DNA from: Lachnospiraceae bacterium
Lineage (GTDB): Bacteria > Bacillota > Clostridia > Lachnospirales > Lachnospiraceae
Direction: 5' to 3'
DNA length: 64,000 bases
Assembly (NCBI GenBank): GCA_022845895.1
Contig: AP025573.1
Coordinates: forward strand, 3,940,501-4,004,500
Position numbers and translations under genes: made by a program. Shown piece after piece: positions 53,126 to 61,693 of this stretch. Every line of letters begins with the position of its first letter. Positions within the stretch are counted from its first letter, which is position 1. The notes beneath the pieces are model-generated. The model saw only the letters and a list, made by a program, of their open reading frames with translations. It made no database searches and was not told the origin of the DNA.

Positions 53126-54211
53126 CTACTCTTTCATATATTTCATGTGGTCTGCGACCATCATAGCTATCTTAAATGTCAACGCGTCGTCGAACACCCT
53201 TACGTCGAGTCCCGTCTTCTTCTGTATCTTCTCCAGCCTGTACACAAGTGTGTTTCTGTGAACGTATAGCTGTCTGGCTGTCTCGGATATGTTCAGGTTG
53301 TTTTCAAAAAAGGTATAGACGGTTGCCAGCTCTTCATCGTCAAACTCTCCTGAACCTCCGCCATCGAACACCTCTTTCAGGAACATTTCGCAAAGCGGTA
53401 CCGGGAGCTGATGTATGAGCCTGCCTATTCCGAGCTCGCTGTATGCAAGTATATTGCGTTCCGCATAGAACACACGGCCTACTTCCAATGCCATAGCAGC
53501 CTCTTTATATGATCTGGATACATCCCTCAGTTCTTCGATTATCGTCCCATATGCGACCCTGACGCTGACCATGGCCTCCATGTTAAGCGTATCGACGATA
53601 ACCTTCGCAGTCTGGTTCATATCTTTATAATCTTCCGTCTTTTCCAGCGCTTTGACAAGAATGATATGCCCCTCGTCCACAGCCGTTACAAAGTCTCTGC
53701 TGCCTGTGGCATAGAGGCCTTTCAATGTCTCAAGCACCAGGTTCTCCCCTTCGTGCTTCGGCTCGATAAGGAACACCGCTCTTCGCAGGTCCACGGGTAT
53801 CTTCATCTTCTTCGCCTGATTATAGACATCTACAAGCAGCAAGTTATCTAAGATCAGGTTCTGGATAAAACGGTTCTTATCCATTCTCTCTCTATATGCA
53901 GATATCAGGTTCTCCAGCTGGCTTACCCCCAGACGCCCGCTCATGGCAATATGGGACTTATCTCCCTGAAGCGCCAGCACATATACCGGTTCATCTTCCG
54001 CATGAATCAGAAACAGCCCTGTGCCGTCCTCTATATATTCCCGGGATTCTCCCGAATGTTTAATAAATGATGCCACTTGCCTGTCCAGCATTGTCTGCTT
54101 TTCATTCGTCATGACAAGGCATGTCGCATGAATATCCCAAATGGATACTTCCAGCTCCGTTATCCTTCGGATATCCTGGACCGTCTTATGCAATACCTGG
54201 TTCAATAACAT
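53126..54211 (-). CDS. CdaR/PucR-family regulator
   Basis: 361 residues. N-terminal sensor domain similar to the sugar-diacid recognition region of CdaR, middle GGDEF-like/PAS-like region, and a C-terminal PucR HTH (TFFENNLNISETARQLYVHR and then NTLVYRLEKIQKKTG). ATG 54211 has AGGAGG 6 bases upstream; ATG 54217 would abut it. Likely activates the downstream hydratase gene; the effector may be a diacid or related acid (inference). Confidence 0.88.
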   Translation of the reverse strand: MLLNQVLHKTVQDIRRITELEVSIWDIHATCLVMTNEKQTMLDRQVASFIKHSGESREYIEDGTGLFLIHAEDEPVYVLALQGDKSHIAMSGRLGVSQLENLISAYRERMDKNRFIQNLILDNLLLVDVYNQAKKMKIPVDLRRAVFLIEPKHEGENLVLETLKGLYATGSRDFVTAVDEGHIILVKALEKTEDYKDMNQTAKVIVDTLNMEAMVSVRVAYGTIIEELRDVSRSYKEAAMALEVGRVFYAERNILAYSELGIGRLIHQLPVPLCEMFLKEVFDGGGSGEFDDEELATVYTFFENNLNISETARQLYVHRNTLVYRLEKIQKKTGLDVRVFDDALTFKIAMMVADHMKYMKE

Positions 54212-54286
54212 CCGCATCCTCCTGTCGGACTATACGTCCATTTATCATTTTACCATACGAAACTGGCAGTGTCTAATATTTTACCA

Positions 54287-54315
54287 TTGACACTCCACTT
54301 TAATTCATGTATGAT
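54287..54315 (+). promoter_or_regulatory. Promoter of the MATE gene
   Basis: TTGACA (54287-54292), a 17-bp spacer, TATGAT (54310-54315). Transcription starts near 54322, immediately before the structured leader. Confidence 0.75.
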
Positions 54316-54321
54316 ACCTTC

Positions 54322-54460
54322 AGAAAGCAAGGCGGCAGTAACAATTCATATGCCGTCTGGAACCACATACAGAATATGACTTTGCCACCGGGTAAAGTAT
54401 GAGAAGCGTTTGGAAGCCATACCATTAGGTCTGAGAAGGTATGGAGCCGGCGCTTTTTTT
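54322..54460 (+). promoter_or_regulatory. Probable guanidine-IV (mepA) riboswitch with terminator
   Basis: The leader holds a hairpin GGCGGCA/TGCCGTC (54331-54337, 54351-54357), the stretch TGGAACCACATACAGAA, a hairpin ACTTTGCC-ACCG-GGTAAAGT (54379-54398), and a terminator: CCATACC/GGTATGG (54417-54423, 54438-54444) with outer AAGCG/CGCTT and a T7 run ending at 54460, right against the ribosome site. A structured leader with a terminator before a MATE exporter in a Clostridia is the setting of the mepA motif, the guanidine-IV class, which turns exporters on by preventing termination. Class assignment is from context and overall shape, not a covariance search. Confidence 0.6.
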
Positions 54461-54472
54461 GGAGGCTTATTT

Positions 54473-55816
54473 ATGAAAGATACAAATTCATCTTCACTTT
54501 TTATTACCTTCTGCAGATACGTACTGTTCAATGTCACCGGGATGGTCGGCCTTTCCTGTTATATACTGGCTGATACTCTGTTCATCGCCCGCGGGCTAGG
54601 CCCTGACGGGCTTACTGCGCTGAATCTGGCAATCCCGGTCTACAGCTTTATCCACGGTACGGGTCTGATGGCCGGTATGGGAGGAGGAACAAGATATTCC
54701 ATTCAGAAGGCTGCCGGTAATACTGCCGCGGCACGCCGGACATTCACCACGGCTGTCATCGCGGCACTTGCCCTTTCTTTCCTCTTTGTATTGTCCGGAG
54801 CATTCGGGGATAAAGCTCTTACATCACTTTTGCACGCCGATAGTGCCGTATTCGGGATGACGCGCATATATCTGAAGGTTATACTGCTGTTTGCACCTGC
54901 TTTTATGCTCAATAACGTTGTGCTCTGTTTTGTGAGGAATGACGGGAATCCAAACTTATCCATGGCTGCTATGCTTGCCGGCAGCTTTTCTAATGTCATT
55001 CTGGACTACGTATTCATCTTCCCCCTCGGAATGGGGATATTCGGCGCCGTAATCGCCACCAGCCTTGCACCCCTTATAAGTCTTGGTGTCCTCTCGCTTC
55101 ATCTGTTCTCTGCCAAGAGCGGTCTAAGGCTTGCAAGGCCGTCCCATATGGTAAAAGGCAGTGCAAGGCTTCTCTCGCTTGGCCTGTCCTCTTTCATCGC
55201 TGAAGCGGCTTCCGGTATAGTGATGATCACGTTCAACTTCATCATCCTGTCCTTAAAAGGTAATCTGGGTGTTGCCGCATACGGCATCATTGCAAACCTG
55301 TCGCTCGTCGTCACTTCTATATATACCGGAATTGCGCAGGGCAGCCAGCCGCTGTTGAGCGAAGCGCACGGAGCAGGTCGGCAGGACAGCATACGCAGAG
55401 TCTATGTATATGCCATCATTTCAGCCTCCGTCTTCTCTCTCGTAATCTACAGCCTCCTGTCTATCCTGAGGGTTCCAGTCATCGGCCTGTTCAATCATAG
55501 CGGCAACGGGGCACTGGCAGAGATGGCGGGGCGGGGAATCATTTTATACTTTACCGCTTTTTTATTTGTCGGCATCAATATTATTTCAGCCATACTGTTC
55601 AGCTCAGTAGAACAGGCACGGCTTTCCTTTTCACTTGCAATGCTTCGTGGCATAGTCCTTCTGCTCCCTCTTACGCTTGTGATGTCGCGCATGTTCGGGA
55701 TGACAGGTGTGTGGCTCTCCTTCCCGGTCACAGAGATGGCTACATGCATTGTTGCACTCCTATTCGTCTGCCGGCACTTTAAAAAACAGCGTTCTCATCA
55801 CAAAACAGGCGGTTAG
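54473..55816 (+). CDS. MATE-family multidrug/guanidinium exporter (MepA-like)
   Basis: 447 residues, 12 hydrophobic helices in two related halves. MATE hallmarks include LADTLFIARGLGPDGLTALN near the N-terminus, GTGLMAGMGGGTRYSIQKAA, and the second-half AQGSQPLLSEAHGAGR. These pumps use Na+ or H+ gradients. ATG 54473 has GGAGG 7 bases upstream, immediately after the riboswitch terminator. Regulation by guanidine is inferred from the leader; the exported substrate could be guanidinium or cationic drugs. Confidence 0.93.
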   Translation: MKDTNSSSLFITFCRYVLFNVTGMVGLSCYILADTLFIARGLGPDGLTALNLAIPVYSFIHGTGLMAGMGGGTRYSIQKAAGNTAAARRTFTTAVIAALALSFLFVLSGAFGDKALTSLLHADSAVFGMTRIYLKVILLFAPAFMLNNVVLCFVRNDGNPNLSMAAMLAGSFSNVILDYVFIFPLGMGIFGAVIATSLAPLISLGVLSLHLFSAKSGLRLARPSHMVKGSARLLSLGLSSFIAEAASGIVMITFNFIILSLKGNLGVAAYGIIANLSLVVTSIYTGIAQGSQPLLSEAHGAGRQDSIRRVYVYAIISASVFSLVIYSLLSILRVPVIGLFNHSGNGALAEMAGRGIILYFTAFLFVGINIISAILFSSVEQARLSFSLAMLRGIVLLLPLTLVMSRMFGMTGVWLSFPVTEMATCIVALLFVCRHFKKQRSHHKTGG

Positions 55817-55832
55817 TCAAACCAACCGCCTG
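55806..55832 (+). terminator. Hairpin at the end of the MATE gene
   Basis: 9-bp stem CAGGCGGTT (55806-55814) with AACCGCCTG (55824-55832); it includes the stop codon. No T-run follows. Confidence 0.45.
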
Positions 55833-55887
55833 CTGCTGTGCATTTAAACCGGAAGATAAGCGAAAAAGCCGAAAACCTTCCGCCCGT

Positions 55888-56559
55888 TTACCGCATACGT
55901 TTTATATTCTTGATTTCACGGCCGTGCTTCTCGACGATGACCTTGATGACGCCAACGTTTTCTTCCAAGGAGGTAAGCCTCCGCTCATTCTTTATCCATC
56001 CTTCAGACACAGGATACACATTTTCACATAACATAGATACCGAGTGCTTGATATCATTTTCCACCATAAGCTGAAACTCGTAGAACTGTTGGTTTGATTG
56101 CTTTACCTTTTGTTCCAGGGCAACAATCCATTCAACCATCTGCTTCATCTGCTCGTTCATACCGCCAAGACGGATATTAAGCTGCTTTATATCCTGCTCT
56201 ACAGACTCTGCGTTCTGTTCCAGCGACTCTATCTTATGTTCTATGGCGTCTATTCGCTGTTCCAAGGCGTCTATTCGCTGTTCCAAGGCGTCCATTCGCT
56301 GTTCTATGGCGTCCATTCGCTGTTCTATGGCGTCCATTCGCTGTTCCAAGGCGTCCATTCGCTGTTCTATGGCGTCCATTCGCTGTTCTATGGCGTCCAT
56401 TCGCTGTTCCAAGGCGTCCATTCGCTGTTCCAAGGCGTCCATTCGCTGTTCCAAGGCGTCCAGCCTCCTGATTACCGGCTCCAGTTTTTCGTCCAATTTT
56501 TGTTCTAGTTTCTCATCCAGCATTGCCCCAAGAATCTCAATAAATTTCTGTTCTGTCAT
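55888..56559 (-). CDS. Heptad-repeat coiled-coil protein
   Basis: 223 residues, cytoplasmic. Residues about 35-115 are near-perfect heptads of the form MDALEQR or MDAIEQR (about eleven copies), continuing as a less regular coiled coil to about 150; the C-terminal part is helical with LTSLEENVGVIKVIVEKHGR. The repeats are encoded by tandem 21-bp units, so repeat number can vary. ATG 56559 has AAGGAG 8 bases upstream; GTG 56568 is rejected. Function unknown; coiled coils of this type are seen in scaffolds and in some phage-like proteins. It converges with the MATE gene. Confidence 0.7.
   Translation of the reverse strand: MTEQKFIEILGAMLDEKLEQKLDEKLEPVIRRLDALEQRMDALEQRMDALEQRMDAIEQRMDAIEQRMDALEQRMDAIEQRMDAIEQRMDALEQRIDALEQRIDAIEHKIESLEQNAESVEQDIKQLNIRLGGMNEQMKQMVEWIVALEQKVKQSNQQFYEFQLMVENDIKHSVSMLCENVYPVSEGWIKNERRLTSLEENVGVIKVIVEKHGREIKNIKRMR
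56241..56461. repeat. 21-bp tandem repeat (minisatellite)
   Basis: Ten full units plus a partial one of the form CTATGGCGTCCATTCGCTGT plus T, with a CCAAGG or CTATGG variant at the start. It encodes the heptad repeats of the coiled-coil protein. No spacers, so not a CRISPR array. Confidence 0.95.
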
Positions 56560-56725
56560 ACGCTTCACTCCTTATGTGTTTTATCATTATAACCGTTTAC
56601 GTTTGCATATACAAGCTGTATTTTGTACTTAGGCATACAAAATAACAGCTTCAATTTTGTATATTATTTTTCATCCATAGGCAGCACCACACATTCCGTT
56701 TATCTGCATTATCAGTGAATTTGCT

Positions 56726-56780
56726 GGCCGAGCGGCCTGATTGGCTCATTATGAGCCCTGAATGGCGGAACGCCGTTCAG
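56726..56780. other. Three back-to-back hairpins
   Basis: GGCC-GAGC-GGCC (56726-56737), GGCTCA-TTA-TGAGCC (56743-56757) and CTGAATGGCG-GAA-CGCCGTTCAG (56758-56780) in a 287-bp gap with no gene. Could be a structured RNA or a REP-like element; nothing else is seen in the gap. Confidence 0.5.
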
Positions 56781-56809
56781 ATAGGTTTTATTCAGTGTAT
56801 CACAATACG

Positions 56810-56840
56810 CAAAAGAATACCAGCCCTATCGGGCCGGCAT
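56810..56840 (-). terminator. Terminator of the sugar-ABC ATPase gene
   Basis: On the minus strand ATGCCGGCCC-GATA-GGGCTGGTAT, then TCTTTTG; it lies about 17 bp past the stop. Confidence 0.7.
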
Positions 56841-56856
56841 CCTGCATTATTAGAAA

Positions 56857-57969
56857 TTAGTTTGTAATTGTGAGTTCTGTCTCTTTGTCAAACACGTGAA
56901 TCTTCTCTGCATCCAGAGCGAACTTTACTGTATCGCCTGTTCTTGCTGTAGTCCTCGGATCAACCCTTGCTGTCATATTTGACCCTTCGTAGTCGAAGTA
57001 CAGGTACACCTCCGCACCTAACATCTCATATACGCGGATGGTTGCTTCTATCACGGTGTTCGGAGAAGACTCGATGAACATCTGCTCATCATGCACGTCC
57101 TCCGGACGGATACCGAGAACGACTGTCTTACCGTCATATCCGCCGTCAATGAGCTTTTTCGCTTTCGCCGGCGGAAGCTCGATTGCCGAAGGTCCTGCCT
57201 GAAGCACTACCTTCTCACCGTTCACCTTGCATACCGCATCGATAAAGTTCATCTGAGGAGACCCGATAAATCCTGCCACGAACAGGTTGCACGGATAGTC
57301 ATATAACGTCTGCGGCGTATCCACCTGCTGTACGATACCTGCATTCATAACTACGATTCTTGTTCCGAGCGTCATAGCCTCAGTCTGATCATGGGTTACA
57401 TAGATAATCGTGGTTCCAAGCCTCTGGTGCAGCTTGGAGATTTCAATACGCATCTGGCCGCGGAGCTTAGCGTCCAGGTTGGAAAGAGGCTCATCCATAA
57501 GGAATACCTTAGGATCACGTACAATGGCACGGCCCATGGCGACACGCTGTCTCTGGCCTCCTGACAGAGCCTTGGGCTTCCGGTCCAGCAGCTGTTCCAA
57601 ATCGAGGATTCTTGCAGCTTCGCGGACCATCTTGTCAATCTGGTCCTTCGGAGTCTTCCGAAGCTTCAGACCAAATGCCATGTTATCATACACCGTCATG
57701 TGAGGATACAGCGCATAGTTCTGGAATACCATCGCGATATCTCTGTCCTTCGGCTCTACGTCATTTACCACTTTATCCCCAATCCTGAGTTCACCCGAAG
57801 ATATCTCCTCCAGACCTGCAATCATACGAAGCGTCGTAGATTTACCACATCCGGACGGTCCGACAAATATGATGAACTCCTTGTCGTCAATCTCAAGATT
57901 AAAATCCTTTACTGCTTCAAATCCATTTGGATATACTTTGTTAATGTGCTTTAATGATAAACTTGCCAT
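56857..57969 (-). CDS. Sugar ABC transporter ATPase (MsmK/UgpC type)
   Basis: 370 residues. Walker A GPSGCGKSTTLRM, Q-loop FQNYALYPHMTV, signature LSGGQRQRVAMGRA, Walker B VFLMDEPLSNLDA, H-loop VTHDQTEAMTL, plus a C-terminal OB-fold (TOBE) region (GIRPEDVH). In Firmicutes such a single ATPase powers several carbohydrate ABC importers whose membrane and binding genes lie elsewhere. No permease gene is adjacent, which fits this shared role. ATG 57969 follows AGGAGG. Own terminator. Confidence 0.92.
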   Translation of the reverse strand: MASLSLKHINKVYPNGFEAVKDFNLEIDDKEFIIFVGPSGCGKSTTLRMIAGLEEISSGELRIGDKVVNDVEPKDRDIAMVFQNYALYPHMTVYDNMAFGLKLRKTPKDQIDKMVREAARILDLEQLLDRKPKALSGGQRQRVAMGRAIVRDPKVFLMDEPLSNLDAKLRGQMRIEISKLHQRLGTTIIYVTHDQTEAMTLGTRIVVMNAGIVQQVDTPQTLYDYPCNLFVAGFIGSPQMNFIDAVCKVNGEKVVLQAGPSAIELPPAKAKKLIDGGYDGKTVVLGIRPEDVHDEQMFIESSPNTVIEATIRVYEMLGAEVYLYFDYEGSNMTARVDPRTTARTGDTVKFALDAEKIHVFDKETELTITN

Positions 57970-58035
57970 TTTTAACTTCCTCCTAATCAACCTCTCGTAT
58001 CATCCGATACCTTTTTCGTTCTGTAACAAAGTATA

Positions 58036-58072
58036 TAAAAAAAGTTCAACCTGAACCATGCCCAAGTTGAAC
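58036..58072 (-). terminator. Terminator of the holB-rsmI operon
   Basis: On the minus strand GTTCAAC pairs with GTTGAAC (58066-58072 and 58044-58050) and a T7 run follows. A second copy of CAAGTTGAACAA lies at 58095-58106, 32 bp upstream. Confidence 0.65.
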
Positions 58073-58133
58073 AATCTTTTTAAATAATTCTATACAAGTT
58101 GAACAAGAGCATTGCCGCGTCTGCCGGCATCCG

Positions 58134-58970
58134 CTAGAGCAGCGCCTGGTATACCTCACGCTTACCAATCCCGCGGTCCCTCGCAACCTGTTTCATAGCA
58201 TCTTTTTTTGTCATGCCGGCCAAGAGGTACTGCTCCATATGCTCTTCCATGCTCAGCTCTTCCCACCTGGCCCGTGCCTCTTCCCTGACTGCCTTCCGGC
58301 TCTTGCCCTCCACGACGATGACACATTCCCCTTTTGGTTCTGTCGTCTCATAATATAAGCATGCATCTTCCAACGTGGTGGCAAATGCCGTCTCATGCCT
58401 TTTTGTCAGTTCCCTGCATACGGTTGCTTTCCTGTCACCCATCGCTTCCGCCAGCTCTTTCAACGTCCGGACGAGACGGTGGGGCGCTTCATAGAGGACG
58501 ACGGTCCTCGTCTCTCCCGCCAGTTCTTCCAGTATCTCCCTCCGCTCCTTTTTGTCCGAAGGGAGAAATGCCTCGAAGGCGAATCTTCTCGTAGACAGGC
58601 CCGACAGCGTAAGCGCCGTGATACACGCCGCGGCACCAGGCACGGATGTCACAGCCACACCTGCTTCATAGCACATCTTCACGAGTTCTTCCCCCGGATC
58701 GGATATCCCGGGCGTTCCTGCATCCGTTATAAGAGCGATATCCTTGCCTTCAAGAAGCAGCTCGACAAGCTTCCGCCCCTTTTCTAACTTGTTATACTCA
58801 TGATAGCTTGTCATCGGCGTCTTAATCTCAAAATGGTTCAAAAGCTTGATACTGTTGCGCGTATCTTCTGCTGCAATCAGATCAGCTTCTTTTAATATTC
58901 GTACTGCCCGGAATGTCATATCCTCCAGATTTCCGATAGGCGTTGCGCACAAGTACAATATACCGGCCAT
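58134..58970 (-). CDS. rsmI: 16S rRNA C1402 2'-O-methyltransferase
   Basis: 278 residues. Motifs LYLCATPIGNLEDMTFRAV, AEDTRNS, ITDAGTPGISDPGEELV and SVPGAAACITALTLSGLS are diagnostic for RsmI, which uses SAM to modify 16S rRNA. ATG follows AAGGAGG. Last gene of the holB-ricT-yabB-rsmI run, as in Bacillus. No anomaly. Confidence 0.95.
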   Translation of the reverse strand: MAGILYLCATPIGNLEDMTFRAVRILKEADLIAAEDTRNSIKLLNHFEIKTPMTSYHEYNKLEKGRKLVELLLEGKDIALITDAGTPGISDPGEELVKMCYEAGVAVTSVPGAAACITALTLSGLSTRRFAFEAFLPSDKKERREILEELAGETRTVVLYEAPHRLVRTLKELAEAMGDRKATVCRELTKRHETAFATTLEDACLYYETTEPKGECVIVVEGKSRKAVREEARARWEELSMEEHMEQYLLAGMTKKDAMKQVARDRGIGKREVYQALL

Positions 58971-59008
58971 AATCCCCTCCTTTTCTGCACCGTACCAAGC
59001 GGACGTGC

Positions 59009-59746
59009 CTATACTCCGTATAGGCCACGCAGCTCTTTTGTGTAATCGCCGTTCTTTTCATATACGATAAGCGGCGGCTCTGCCTTCATCCTGGGATTCC
59101 CGCCTTTGAGCCCCTCGATCAGGACCATATTGGGCTCCTTATCGACGTACGGATATACGAAACGCATACGTTTCGGCTCTATCCTATAGCTGCACATCTT
59201 CGCAAATATCTCCGGCAGGCGAAACGGACGGTGCACCATATAGAACCTTCCTTTCGGGCGGAGTATCTTTGCACTTTCCCGCAGGATATCATCAAGACAG
59301 ACCAGCGCCTCATGACGGGCCACGTACAATGCCTCATTGTCATTTTTGAGCCCGTGGTTCCCAATCATATACGGGGGATTCGTCGTAATGACATGAAAAG
59401 AGGCCGGTCCGAATATAGCGGCCGCCTCTTTGATATCACCTGTCACGATGTCAACCTTCTTTTCAAGCCCGTTGTGGCGGACGCTTCGGCGTGCCATATC
59501 TGCACTCTCTTCCTGTATCTCCAGTCCCACGTAGCGTGAACCTTCGTTCTTGGCCTCGAGCAGGAGAGGCAGGATACCTGTCCCGGTTCCCAGATCCAGC
59601 GCCTCTTCCCCCGCCCTGACATGAGCAAAGGAAGTCAACAGCACCGCATCCATCCCGAAGCAGAACCTCCCGGGACTCTGGATAATCTCATATCCCTTGA
59701 TCTGCAGGTCGTCCAGCCGTTCTCCCGGCTTCAGATTAGTTATCAT
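59009..59746 (-). CDS. tRNA1(Val) A37 N6-methyltransferase (YabB/TrmN6)
   Basis: 245 residues. Class I SAM fold with LDLGTGTGILPLLL and the amino-methyltransferase motif TNPPYM. Region SPGRFCFGMDAVLL matches YabB/TrmN6 proteins. ATG 59746 gives an N-terminus like that of the Bacillus protein and an 11-bp overlap with ricT; an ATG at 59764 is possible. It sits between ricT and rsmI. YabA and yazA, found in Bacillus here, are absent. Confidence 0.88.
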   Translation of the reverse strand: MITNLKPGERLDDLQIKGYEIIQSPGRFCFGMDAVLLTSFAHVRAGEEALDLGTGTGILPLLLEAKNEGSRYVGLEIQEESADMARRSVRHNGLEKKVDIVTGDIKEAAAIFGPASFHVITTNPPYMIGNHGLKNDNEALYVARHEALVCLDDILRESAKILRPKGRFYMVHRPFRLPEIFAKMCSYRIEPKRMRFVYPYVDKEPNMVLIEGLKGGNPRMKAEPPLIVYEKNGDYTKELRGLYGV

Positions 59747-60647
59747 CCAGCTTTGACACCCCATTCTTCTCTTCCAGCGCCTTCAGTTGTGCAAGCTCTT
59801 CTTTCGTAAGTCTTACGTCCTTTTTCCTGCGCTTTGGCTTGAACCTTAATTCGGCTGCTTTATACTCCCGAATCTCTTTCTCGTCATTTTCCAGAGTTAC
59901 GATTGCCTTCACCTGCTGGCGCAGCACGTTCACCGACTGGACATCCCCGTGCAGCCCCTCCGGCGTAGTCACGTGGTCACCGACAGACGGAAGCCTGTTA
60001 TTCAGCTCCTCATATGTCTCTTCTTCATTCGTAAGACAGCACATCAGCCTCCCACACACGCCCGATATCTTCGTCGGATTCAAGGACAGGTTCTGCTCTT
60101 TGGCCATCTTGATGGACACCGGGGCAAATTCTGTCAGATACGTATTGCAGCAGAGCGGTCTGCCACATATGCCGATTCCTCCCCGAATCTTCGTCTCGTC
60201 CCGGACACCAATCTGCCTTAGCTCGATTCTTGTCCGGAACACGCTCGCCAGATCCTTCACTAGTTCGCGGAAGTCAATTCTGCCGTCTGCCGTAAAGTAG
60301 AACAATACCTTATTATTGTCAAATGTATACTCCGCGTCTATCAGCTTCATCTCCAGCCCATGCTTGCGGATCTTCTCCAGGCAGATTTCGAAGGCTTCCT
60401 TCTCCTTCTCCCTGTTTCTTGCCTCCTTATCCATATCATCCTTCGTGGCTATACGGATAACAGACTTGAGCGGCTGAGTAATCCGGTCATCTGCGACTTC
60501 CTTCGGACCGGTGACGACAGAACCAAATTCCACGCCTCTGGCGGTCTCCACGATGACCTTGTTGCCTGTCTTAATATTGAACTTTCCCGGCGCGAAAAAA
60601 TATATCTTTCCCGCAGGCCGGAATCTTACTCCTATCACTTTTGTCAT
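59736..60647 (-). CDS. ricT: PSP1 domain protein RicT (YaaT)
   Basis: 303 residues. PSP1 fold with Cys ligands in GICGRPLCCNTYL and GVCGRLMCCLTNEE, which bind iron-sulfur clusters in the RicA-RicF-RicT complex that adjusts RNase Y activity in Bacillus. The C-terminal tail is Lys/Glu-rich. ATG has AAGGAG just upstream, within the end of holB. Follows holB as in Bacillus. Confidence 0.93.
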   Translation of the reverse strand: MTKVIGVRFRPAGKIYFFAPGKFNIKTGNKVIVETARGVEFGSVVTGPKEVADDRITQPLKSVIRIATKDDMDKEARNREKEKEAFEICLEKIRKHGLEMKLIDAEYTFDNNKVLFYFTADGRIDFRELVKDLASVFRTRIELRQIGVRDETKIRGGIGICGRPLCCNTYLTEFAPVSIKMAKEQNLSLNPTKISGVCGRLMCCLTNEEETYEELNNRLPSVGDHVTTPEGLHGDVQSVNVLRQQVKAIVTLENDEKEIREYKAAELRFKPKRRKKDVRLTKEELAQLKALEEKNGVSKLDDN

Positions 60648-60651
60648 ATCC

Positions 60652-61641
60652 TTAATTCTCCTTTATGGTAAGGAACAGAAGCTCCATGGCCAGCTCAAAG
60701 TTGACATTCGCCTTCAGTCTGGTCTTGGCTTTTTCGAGGCTATTAAGAATCAGCTCGACACCTTCGTATGAGCTCTTTCTCGCCTGTTCTTTAATATACT
60801 TGATCTGATCCTTGAACACAACCTTGTCCATATCTTTTGTCGCTTTATATAACAAGACATCCCTGTACCACACCATGATGATGTCCAGGTAGTCGTTGAT
60901 TTCAAGTTTATAAGACGTAATCCGCTTCACCGCTTCTACGATTTCGCTAAGCTCCATCTCCTGAATATATTTCAACAGCTGGACCGCTTCCTCGCGAATC
61001 TCGTTAAAATACTCGGAATTCGCAAGCAGTATCGCCCGTCCCATATTCCCCTGGGCAAAAGCGGTGCACATGTCTGCCTTGTAATCCGGTACTTCCATCG
61101 TCTCCATCAGGTACTTTTTGATAAGTGTATCCTTGATATTACGAAGCTTCAGCATCACGCAGCGGGAGGCGATTGTCGGAAGCAGCGTATCTGCATTTTC
61201 CGTGAGCAGCATAATAACCGCATACTCCGGCGGCTCCTCAATCGTCTTAAGGAGTGCGTTCTGCGCCTGCACGGACATCATATCAGCCTGAGGGATGATG
61301 TATATCTTATAAGGTCCCTGGTACGGCTTTATCAGAATCGTATTGTTGACCTGTTCACGGATATCGTCCACGCTGATCGTGTTCGGCTTCTCGTGAGTCA
61401 CTTTGATGATATCCGGGTGGTTCCCACTTTCAGCCTGCCTGCAGGAGTGACATTCATTGCACGGGTCCGGCCCGGCCTTCTCACAGAGCAGCGTTGTTGC
61501 AAACAGGTTCGCGAGCATCTTCTTCCCCGCTCCCTTTTCCCCGTTCAATATATATGCGTGCGACACCTTATCTTCCTGCACTGCACTTCTTATATAGTCG
61601 ATGATATTTTTGTGTCCAACCACATCTTTAAAACTTCCCAT
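60652..61641 (-). CDS. holB: DNA polymerase III delta' subunit
   Basis: 329 residues. Clamp-loader AAA-like fold: P-loop region NGEKGAGKKMLAN, zinc-binding Cys in CEKAGPDPCNECHSC, and the SRC motif (IASRCVM). It helps load the sliding clamp. ATG follows AGGGGA. Next gene downstream is ricT, 4 bp away. Confidence 0.93.
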   Translation of the reverse strand: MGSFKDVVGHKNIIDYIRSAVQEDKVSHAYILNGEKGAGKKMLANLFATTLLCEKAGPDPCNECHSCRQAESGNHPDIIKVTHEKPNTISVDDIREQVNNTILIKPYQGPYKIYIIPQADMMSVQAQNALLKTIEEPPEYAVIMLLTENADTLLPTIASRCVMLKLRNIKDTLIKKYLMETMEVPDYKADMCTAFAQGNMGRAILLANSEYFNEIREEAVQLLKYIQEMELSEIVEAVKRITSYKLEINDYLDIIMVWYRDVLLYKATKDMDKVVFKDQIKYIKEQARKSSYEGVELILNSLEKAKTRLKANVNFELAMELLFLTIKEN

Positions 61642-61693
61642 TTTGTATTTCCCCTAGTATTTTTCTGAAAATCGTACGTCAGTTACTGTTCTA

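Noticed and set aside
56241-56461. CRISPR array
   Set aside because: Units are contiguous 21-bp repeats with no spacers, and they are in frame within a coiled-coil gene.
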